Assembly: GCA_902494855.1 (NCBI GenBank)
Contig: CABUVC010000037.1
Location: 1 to 11,649 of the forward strand
Direction of reading: 5' to 3'
Length of the DNA: 11,649 bases
Source: an uncultured Collinsella sp.
Lineage (GTDB): Bacteria; Actinomycetota; Coriobacteriia; Coriobacteriales; Coriobacteriaceae
Position numbers and translations under genes: made by a program. Below, piece by piece: positions 6,992 through 11,649 of this stretch (the first letter of the stretch is position 1; each line of letters begins with the position of its first letter). A model generated the notes under the pieces. It was given only the letters and a program-made list of their open reading frames with translations, was not told the origin of the DNA and searched no databases.

Positions 6992-7022
6992 ATGTGACAA
7001 AGGGACTGTCCCTTTGTCACAT
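6992..7022. repeat. 31-bp perfect palindrome between MFS and Gfo/Idh genes
   Basis: Fifteen-base arms, ATGTGACAAAGGGAC (6992-7006) and GTCCCTTTGTCACAT (7008-7022), flank a single T. The transcript would form a 13-14 bp hairpin with a tiny loop. There is no T-run after it, and the ribosome binding site of the next gene (AAGGAG, 7040-7045) lies 17 nt downstream. GGGACNGTCCC-type palindromes are, as I recall, recurrent intergenic elements in gut bacteria, possibly REP-like; this is memory, not a search result. Confidence 0.85.
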
Positions 7023-7050
7023 TCACCGCCACCACCATTAAGGAGTCGAA

Positions 7051-8091
7051 ATGTCTGAGCTCAACCCCGTCCGCATTGCCGTCATCGGCGCCGGCGCCAT
7101 GGGCCGCAACCACATCCGCTTTGTCACCGAGGAGCCCGAGGCCGAGCTCGTCGCCATCGCCGACGCCTTTGAGGGCGCCCGCGCCACGGCCGAGGCCGCC
7201 GGCGTGCCGTTCTTTACCGATCCCGCCCAGATGATGGACGAGGTCAAGCCTGAGGCCGTCATCATCGCCACGCCCAACGACCTGCACCTGGGCGTTGCCC
7301 GCGAGGCCGTCAAGCGCAACATCGTGCCGCTGGTCGAAAAGCCGATCTCCAACGACCTCGAGGATGCCCAGGCTTTCGCCGCCGAGGCCGAGACCGCCGG
7401 CGTGCCCGTGCTCGTGGGTCAGCACCGTCGCCACAACCCCTTCGTCAACAAGGCCAAGGAGATCATCGAGTCCGGCGAGCTGGGCAAGCTCACCGTGTCG
7501 AGCTTCCACTACATGATCTATAAGAACGACGAGTACTTCGACGTCGAGTGGCGCCGCAAGAAGGGTGCCGGCCCGATCCTGGTCAACCTGGTGCACGACG
7601 TCGACCTGCTCCGTTACCTGCTGGGCGAGCCCGTCGCCGTCCAGGGCATGCAGTCCAGCGCCGCCCGCGGTTTTGAGACCGAGGACTCCGCCGTGGTCAA
7701 CGTCCGTTTTGCCGATGGCGCGCTTGCGAGCATGACCATCTCCGACGCCACCGCCAGCCCCTGGAACTGGGAGGCCACCGCTCGCGAGGATCCGCAGTAC
7801 CGCCCCTTCGACGCCGATGCCTACTTTATCGGCGGCACTAAGGGCGCCCTTTCGCTGCCCCGCCTGCACCAGTTCTCCTACGACGGTGCCTCCAACTGGC
7901 ACAAGCCGCTGCAGATGGAGATCCCGGCCGTCGACCCGGCGCTGCCGCACAAGATGCAGCTCAAGCACTTTGTGAAGGTTGTCCGCCGCGAGGTTGAGCC
8001 CGTCGTGACCCCCGCTGACAACGTTAAGACGCTCACGCTTCTCAACGCCATCAAGGAGGCCGCCGAGACCGGCCAGCTCGTCGAGCTGTAA
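7051..8091 (+). CDS. Gfo/Idh/MocA-family oxidoreductase
   Basis: This is a cytoplasmic NAD(P)-dependent dehydrogenase (346 aa) of the family that oxidises sugars, inositols and related polyols. AAGGAG at 7040-7045 sits 5 nt before the ATG. The N-terminal Rossmann domain shows GAGAMGRNH (13-21), Asp38 closing the second strand (usually NAD-favouring), ATPNDLH (73-79) and the family EKP motif with catalytic Lys97 (96-98). The C-terminal domain carries LVNLVHDVDLLRYLLG with His182. The Asp usually four residues before this His is Val178; I recall a subgroup with similar (L)INLIHDID sequences, so this is probably a subfamily trait. The segment SPWNWEATAREDPQYRP near residue 235 looks like part of the substrate pocket. 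It is the last gene of the LysR-linked unit, followed by a strong terminator. Substrate unassigned. Confidence 0.93.
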   Translation: MSELNPVRIAVIGAGAMGRNHIRFVTEEPEAELVAIADAFEGARATAEAAGVPFFTDPAQMMDEVKPEAVIIATPNDLHLGVAREAVKRNIVPLVEKPISNDLEDAQAFAAEAETAGVPVLVGQHRRHNPFVNKAKEIIESGELGKLTVSSFHYMIYKNDEYFDVEWRRKKGAGPILVNLVHDVDLLRYLLGEPVAVQGMQSSAARGFETEDSAVVNVRFADGALASMTISDATASPWNWEATAREDPQYRPFDADAYFIGGTKGALSLPRLHQFSYDGASNWHKPLQMEIPAVDPALPHKMQLKHFVKVVRREVEPVVTPADNVKTLTLLNAIKEAAETGQLVEL

Positions 8092-8164
8092 CGCCTTAGG
8101 GCAGACCGCGGCAGAAACCCCATGCCGAGCCCCTCGGTCCGCCACCAACAAGCCCCTCTTCTTT

Positions 8165-8199
8165 GCCCCGCGAGCAGCCTCCTGCCCGCGGGGCTTTTT
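8165..8199 (+). terminator. Intrinsic terminator of the SDR-MFS-Gfo/Idh operon
   Basis: GCCCCGCG (8165-8172) pairs with CGCGGGGC (8187-8194), extended inside by GCAG/CTGC after one mismatch, and is followed directly by TTTTT (8195-8199). It lies 73 bp after the Gfo/Idh stop codon. Confidence 0.92.
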
Positions 8200-8258
8200 G
8201 CTACCTTGCCGATGGTTTTTCTGGAGCGGGGCCTTTTTGCACCTCAGCTTGATTCGTT

Positions 8259-8420
8259 CGCCACGAAATGGGCCTATCTACTACGTTTAACCGACCGCCC
8301 TCAACCATACAGTATTTCGCGAAATAAAAACCGCAGGTAGACGGGTTGCGCATTCTCGGAAAACCGGGGGATGGTCGACCAATACGGTTCAAACGTAGTA
8401 GATAGGCCGTTTTCATGGCG
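8259..8420. repeat. 162-bp non-coding element with long terminal inverted repeats
   Basis: The left core GGCCTATCTACTACGTTT (8271-8288) continues as AACCG to 8293, and the right arm 8385-8408 is its reverse complement with one extra base. The match continues outward with 9 of 12 identities to 8259 and 8420. The interior holds the perfect palindrome TATTTCGCGAAATA (8313-8326), GGTCGACC (8373-8380) and a CGGAAAACCG mini-hairpin. There is no convincing reading frame and no target duplication I can see. It fits a MITE-like element or a structured RNA or regulatory region upstream of tex. The rest of the 409-bp gap 8092-8500 holds the terminator, a 7-bp hairpin (CCCAAAA/TTTTGGG, 8425-8443) and the tex ribosome binding site. 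Confidence 0.75.
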
Positions 8421-8500
8421 CGGCCCCAAAACAGTCTTTTGGGACGGGTGGTATCCTTGGTGCTCTGTGCTGCAAACGCACCTTAAACGCAAGGAGTCTC

Positions 8501-10648
8501 ATGGATCTTATCGCCCAGCTCGCCCGCGAGCTCAACCTTAAGGCCGCCAACGTCGAGGCTGCCGTCAAGCTCATCGACGAGGGCAACACCATCCCCTTTA
8601 TCTCGCGCTACCGCAAGGAAGCCACGGGCGGCATGGACGACGTCGCCCTGCGCGCCCTCGACGAGCGCCTGTCCTACCTGCGCAATCTTGAGCAGCGTAA
8701 AGAGGACGTCATTCTGCTCATCGACGCCCAGGGCAAACTCACGCCCGAGCTCGAGCAGCAGATTCGCGAGGCCACGCAGCTCCAGCGCGTCGAGGACCTC
8801 TACAAGCCCTACCGCAAAAAGCGCATGACCCGCGCGCAGAAGGCCCGCGAGGCCGGCCTGGAGCCGCTCGCCAACATGATCATCATGCAGGCCTCGGCCA
8901 AGGGCAGCGCACTCGACGCCGCCGCGGACTACGTCAACGAGGAGGCCGGCTTTGACACGCCCGAAAAGGCGCTCGCCGGCGCCGCCGACATCGTGGCCGA
9001 GACGGTAGCCGAGGACCCCGAGAACGTCGCCGACCTGCGCGCCTTTACGCAAAACACCGCCGACGTCGTCGTCGAGGCCACCGACCCCGCCGAGAAGACT
9101 CCCTACGAGCCTTACTACAACTTCGACGAGCCGCTGCGCCGTATACCCAACCACCGTGTGTTGGCTATCGACCGCGGTGAGCGCGAGGGCAAGCTCCGCG
9201 TGCGCGTGAACGTCGACGGCGCCGCTGCCACGGCACGCCTCGGCAGCCGTTGGCCCCGACGCCAGGGCGTCTTCGCGCCCGTCTTTGACGCCGCCGTCGC
9301 CGACGGTTACAAGCGTCTCATGGCCCCCTCGCTGGAGCGCGAGGCCCGCGCCAAACTCACCGTCCGTGCGCAGACCGAGGCCATCAATGTCTTTGCTAAG
9401 AATCTCGAGGGCCTGCTCTCGGCACGCCCCGTACGCGGCGCCCGCGTGCTCGCGCTCGACCCGGGCTACCGCACCGGCTGCAAGGTCGCCGTCATGGACG
9501 AGACCGGCAAGCTGCTCGACCACGGCGTGGTCTACCCCACCAAGCCGCGCCACGACGTCGCCGGCACCAAGCGCGAGCTCGCTCGCCTCGTCAAGAAGGA
9601 CGGCGTCAACACCATCGTCATCGGCAACGGCACCGCCAGCCGCGAGACCGAGGAAGTCGTCTCGGAGTTCATTGCCGAGCAGGCGCCTGGGCTACGATAC
9701 ACCATCGTCAACGAGGCCGGCGCATCAGTGTACTCCGCTTCCGAGCTCGCCAGCCAGGAGCACCCGGACCTGGACGTCACCGTGCGCGGCGCCATGAGCC
9801 TGGGCCGCCGCCTGCAAGACCCGCTGGCAGAGCTCGTCAAGATTCCGCCCCAGTCCATCGGCGTCGGACAGTACCAGCACGACCTTGACCAGGCCGAGCT
9901 TTCGCGCACCCTGGGCCACGTGGTGGAGGACGTCGTCAACCGCGTAGGCGTCGATGTGAACACCGCGAGCGCGAGCCTGCTGGGATACGTATCGGGCATT
10001 ACGCCGAGTGTGGCCAAGAACATCGTGACCTACCGTGAGGAAAACGGCGCCTTTACCGATCGCCGCCAGCTCAAAAAGGTTCCCAAGCTGGGACCCAAGG
10101 CATATCTCAACGCGGCGGGCTTTTTGCGCATCAGCGGCGGCAAGAACCCGCTCGACGCGACGAGCGTCCACCCCGAGAGCTACGAGGTGGCAACGGCCGT
10201 CTTGGACCGCGCCGGCGTGGCGACCAGCGAGCTCAGCCGCGGCGGCGTGCCCGACATCGAGCGCCGCCTGGGCAGCATCTCGGCACTGGCGAGTGACCTA
10301 GACTGCGGCACCCTAACGCTTATCGACATCGTCAACGAGCTCAAGAAGCCCGGCCGCGACCCGCGCGACGACGCGCCCGAGGTGGTCTTTAGCCGCTCGG
10401 CGCTTTCCATCGACGACCTGGAGCCCGGCATGGAGCTCAAGGGCACGGTGCGCAATGTCGTCGACTTTGGCGCCTTCGTCGACGTGGGCGTACATCAAGA
10501 CGGCCTCGTGCACATCTCCAAGCTGGCCAACCGCTTCGTCAAGCACCCCAGCGACGTCGTGCGCGTCGGCGACACGGTGAAGGTGTGGGTAGAGAAGGTC
10601 GATCGCGACCGCAAGAAGATCTCACTCACCATGGTGCAGGGAAAGTAA
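8501..10648 (+). CDS. tex: Tex family RNA-binding transcription accessory protein
   Basis: This is a cytoplasmic nucleic-acid-binding protein (715 aa, near the usual length) conserved across bacteria and linked to transcription and RNA handling; its exact job is poorly defined. AAGGAG at 8491-8496 precedes the ATG. Domains in order: N-terminal helical Tex region (about 1-200; TIPFISRYRKEATGG near 30-44, VEDLYKPYRKKR near 97-108), YqgF/RNase H-like domain (about 315-440, beginning ALDPGYRTG at 318-326), helix-hairpin-helix region (about 480-550; DVNTAS, then SGITPSVAKNI), and a C-terminal S1 RNA-binding domain (about 643-712; GTVRNVVDFGAFVDVGVHQD). All expected parts are present, so the gene looks intact. 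It appears to be a single-gene unit between the 8259-8420 element and the structured region at 10664-10877. No reliable promoter was found; TATCCT at 8452-8457 is only a weak -10 candidate. Confidence 0.97.
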   Translation: MDLIAQLARELNLKAANVEAAVKLIDEGNTIPFISRYRKEATGGMDDVALRALDERLSYLRNLEQRKEDVILLIDAQGKLTPELEQQIREATQLQRVEDLYKPYRKKRMTRAQKAREAGLEPLANMIIMQASAKGSALDAAADYVNEEAGFDTPEKALAGAADIVAETVAEDPENVADLRAFTQNTADVVVEATDPAEKTPYEPYYNFDEPLRRIPNHRVLAIDRGEREGKLRVRVNVDGAAATARLGSRWPRRQGVFAPVFDAAVADGYKRLMAPSLEREARAKLTVRAQTEAINVFAKNLEGLLSARPVRGARVLALDPGYRTGCKVAVMDETGKLLDHGVVYPTKPRHDVAGTKRELARLVKKDGVNTIVIGNGTASRETEEVVSEFIAEQAPGLRYTIVNEAGASVYSASELASQEHPDLDVTVRGAMSLGRRLQDPLAELVKIPPQSIGVGQYQHDLDQAELSRTLGHVVEDVVNRVGVDVNTASASLLGYVSGITPSVAKNIVTYREENGAFTDRRQLKKVPKLGPKAYLNAAGFLRISGGKNPLDATSVHPESYEVATAVLDRAGVATSELSRGGVPDIERRLGSISALASDLDCGTLTLIDIVNELKKPGRDPRDDAPEVVFSRSALSIDDLEPGMELKGTVRNVVDFGAFVDVGVHQDGLVHISKLANRFVKHPSDVVRVGDTVKVWVEKVDRDRKKISLTMVQGK

Positions 10649-10663
10649 CGCGCCAAAGCGGAC

Positions 10664-10877
10664 GTCCCCCTCTTCGCGACGTGCAAAATCGTGAGTATTC
10701 TGCAATTTCCGCCTCTCCAACTGTCCCGCAGAGCCCCGCAGAGGTCATAAACTCAAAAACAGCCCCCGTTTTAGCGTCTTGAGAGCCAAAACGGGGGCTG
10801 TTCCGTGCTTCAGTCAACTGGTAAAAGCCTTTACCTTGCAGAATACTCGCGATTTTGCACGTCGCGAGAAGGGGTAC
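10664..10877. repeat. 42-bp inverted repeat enclosing a terminator, between tex and transaldolase
   Basis: The arms 10664-10705 and 10836-10877 match as reverse complements at 38 of 42 positions; the inner 32 (10674-10705 and 10836-10867) differ at one position only. The right arm folds on itself as well: CTCGCGA (10846-10852) and TCGCGAG (10862-10868) are perfect complements. In the left arm the same hairpin survives partly through a G-T pair. Between the arms lie a direct repeat of CCCGCAGAG (10725-10733 and 10735-10743), the terminator at 10758-10802 and a GGTAAA/TTTACC hairpin (10820-10835). No gene is seen in the 235-bp gap. Confidence 0.85.
10751..10802 (-). terminator. Intrinsic terminator for the transaldolase gene
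   Basis: AACAGCCCCCGTTTT (10758-10772) and AAAACGGGGGCTGTT (10788-10802) form a perfect 15-bp stem with a 15-nt loop. Read on the minus strand the stem is followed by a T-rich tract (TTTTTGAGTTT), so it best terminates the minus-strand transaldolase transcript. On the plus strand it lacks a proper T-run but may still slow read-through from tex. Confidence 0.85.
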
Positions 10878-10883
10878 CTTTGC

Positions 10884-11588
10884 TTAAGGCAGGATGTGGA
10901 AGCCGAGCGCGGCGATATCCTTGGCAAAGCCGCGCACGGTGTCGAGCGAAACCTCGTACGGGTCGCGGCCGATATTCTTGCGCTTGGTCAGGATGTTATT
11001 GGGCACCGTGATGATCTGGCAACCGCAAGCTTCGGCCTGGTAAATGTTGATGAGCTCGCGCGTGGACGCCCACAGGACCTCGCAGTTGGGCTTGACGGCC
11101 GCTTTCTTAACCGACTCCGTCATAAACGGAATGGGATCGACGCCGGTATCAGCGATACGGCCGGCAAACAGCGAGATGATGGACGGGGCCTCGGCGTCGA
11201 CGGCCTCGACCATCTCGTCGACCTGCTCGGGCGTGAAGATGGTGGTGACGTTGACCTTGATGCCGTCGACGGAGAGCTTGTGCACCAGCTCGGCGGTGGA
11301 CTCGCCCTTGGTGGTCACGCAGGGAATCTTGACGTAAACGTTGTCGGCCCAGGTAGCGATCTCGCGAGCCTCGACCTCCATGGTCTCGACGTCGTCGGCA
11401 AACACCTCAAACGATACGGACACATCGGTGATATGCGCCAGAACCTCCTTGGCAAACGCGCGGTAATCCGTCACGCCGCCCTTCTTCATAAGGGACGGGT
11501 TGGTCGTGAAGCCCTGAACGTTGCCATTCTCGTACATGTCGAGCATACCCTCGAGATTTGCGCCGTCAGCGAACACCTTGATTGCCAT
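10884..11588 (-). CDS. Transaldolase / fructose-6-phosphate aldolase family protein
   Basis: This is a short (234 aa) single-domain TIM-barrel enzyme of the transaldolase family, which makes or breaks dihydroxyacetone-type carbon bonds through a Lys Schiff base in the non-oxidative pentose phosphate pathway. Visible motifs are FADGANLE near the N-terminus, FTTNPSL (27-33), the Schiff-base Lys87 in VYVKIP, NVTTIF, and SLFAGRIADTG. Length and motifs fit the small TalC/FSA-like group rather than the roughly 320-aa TalB type; whether it acts as transaldolase or as fructose-6-phosphate aldolase cannot be decided here. I chose the ATG at 11586-11588 because AAGGA (11598-11602) lies 9 nt upstream and family proteins begin with this strand. 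An in-frame ATG at 11612 would add eight residues without a ribosome binding site. The gene is convergent with tex and ends in the terminator at 10751-10802. Confidence 0.92.
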   Translation of the reverse strand: MAIKVFADGANLEGMLDMYENGNVQGFTTNPSLMKKGGVTDYRAFAKEVLAHITDVSVSFEVFADDVETMEVEAREIATWADNVYVKIPCVTTKGESTAELVHKLSVDGIKVNVTTIFTPEQVDEMVEAVDAEAPSIISLFAGRIADTGVDPIPFMTESVKKAAVKPNCEVLWASTRELINIYQAEACGCQIITVPNNILTKRKNIGRDPYEVSLDTVRGFAKDIAALGFHILP

Positions 11589-11649
11589 CTGCCTGATTCC
11601 TTTCGTTAGCATACGGCCGATAAACTGATAAACACTTTACCTACGTTTA

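Noticed and set aside
5675..7000. A 441-codon minus-strand open frame opposite the MFS gene
   Set aside because: The translation is Gly/Asp/His-rich with no domain; the plus strand encodes a clear OFA-family transporter. The long frames at 4593-5669, 6979-8151 and 8483-9553 were rejected for the same reason.
10725..10743. Tandem CCCGCAGAG copies as a CRISPR or iteron array
   Set aside because: There are only two 9-bp copies one base apart, with no spacers, cas genes or replication genes nearby.
11589..11612. ATG at 11612 as the transaldolase start
   Set aside because: It would place the good AAGGA ribosome binding site inside the coding region and adds eight residues unlike the family N-terminus.
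11608..11613. TATGCT as a -10 box for the transaldolase gene
   Set aside because: Transcription would start on top of the ribosome binding site and no -35 is present at proper spacing; the real promoter may lie beyond the window edge.

Overview
The window reads as ordinary chromosome from a high-GC anaerobic actinobacterium, most likely a gut Coriobacteriia member such as Collinsella. That assignment is an inference from GC- and codon-biased genes, AAGGAG-type ribosome binding sites and the gene families present; no rRNA or other decisive marker lies in the window. I see no tRNA, rRNA, CRISPR array, transposase or phage gene.

Layout. (1) Positions 2-3413, plus strand: two overlapping genes for the halves of a heterodimeric ABC exporter; the first is cut by the window edge. 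Their nucleotide-binding motifs are degenerate in a complementary way, giving one good and one poor ATP site. (2) 3414-3645: a convergent gap with a very GC-rich 35-bp inverted repeat, a classic intrinsic terminator and a third short inverted repeat. (3) 3646-4524, minus strand: a LysR-type regulator, divergent from (4) a plus-strand unit of short-chain dehydrogenase (4758-5639), OFA-type MFS transporter (5726-6982) and Gfo/Idh/MocA oxidoreductase (7051-8091), closed by a strong terminator at 8165-8199. The gap between regulator and operon holds a plausible promoter and three inverted repeats. (5) 8200-8500: a non-coding stretch with a long imperfect inverted repeat (8259-8420) upstream of (6) tex (8501-10648). 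(7) 10649-10883: a convergent gap with a 42-bp inverted repeat enclosing a terminator. (8) 10884-11588, minus strand: a short transaldolase-family enzyme.

How the genes may work together. The LysR protein probably senses a small molecule and controls the divergent trio, in which the transporter would import a substrate, perhaps an organic acid or sugar/polyol derivative, that the two NAD(P)-dependent dehydrogenases then oxidise or epimerise. The substrate cannot be read from the sequence. The exporter, Tex and the transaldolase look like separate transcription units.

The least explained content is non-coding: several intergenic gaps carry long, nearly perfect inverted repeats (3428-3535, 6992-7022, 8259-8420, 10664-10877) that are more than simple terminators and may belong to dispersed repeat families. 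I found no clear sign of a wholly new protein system.
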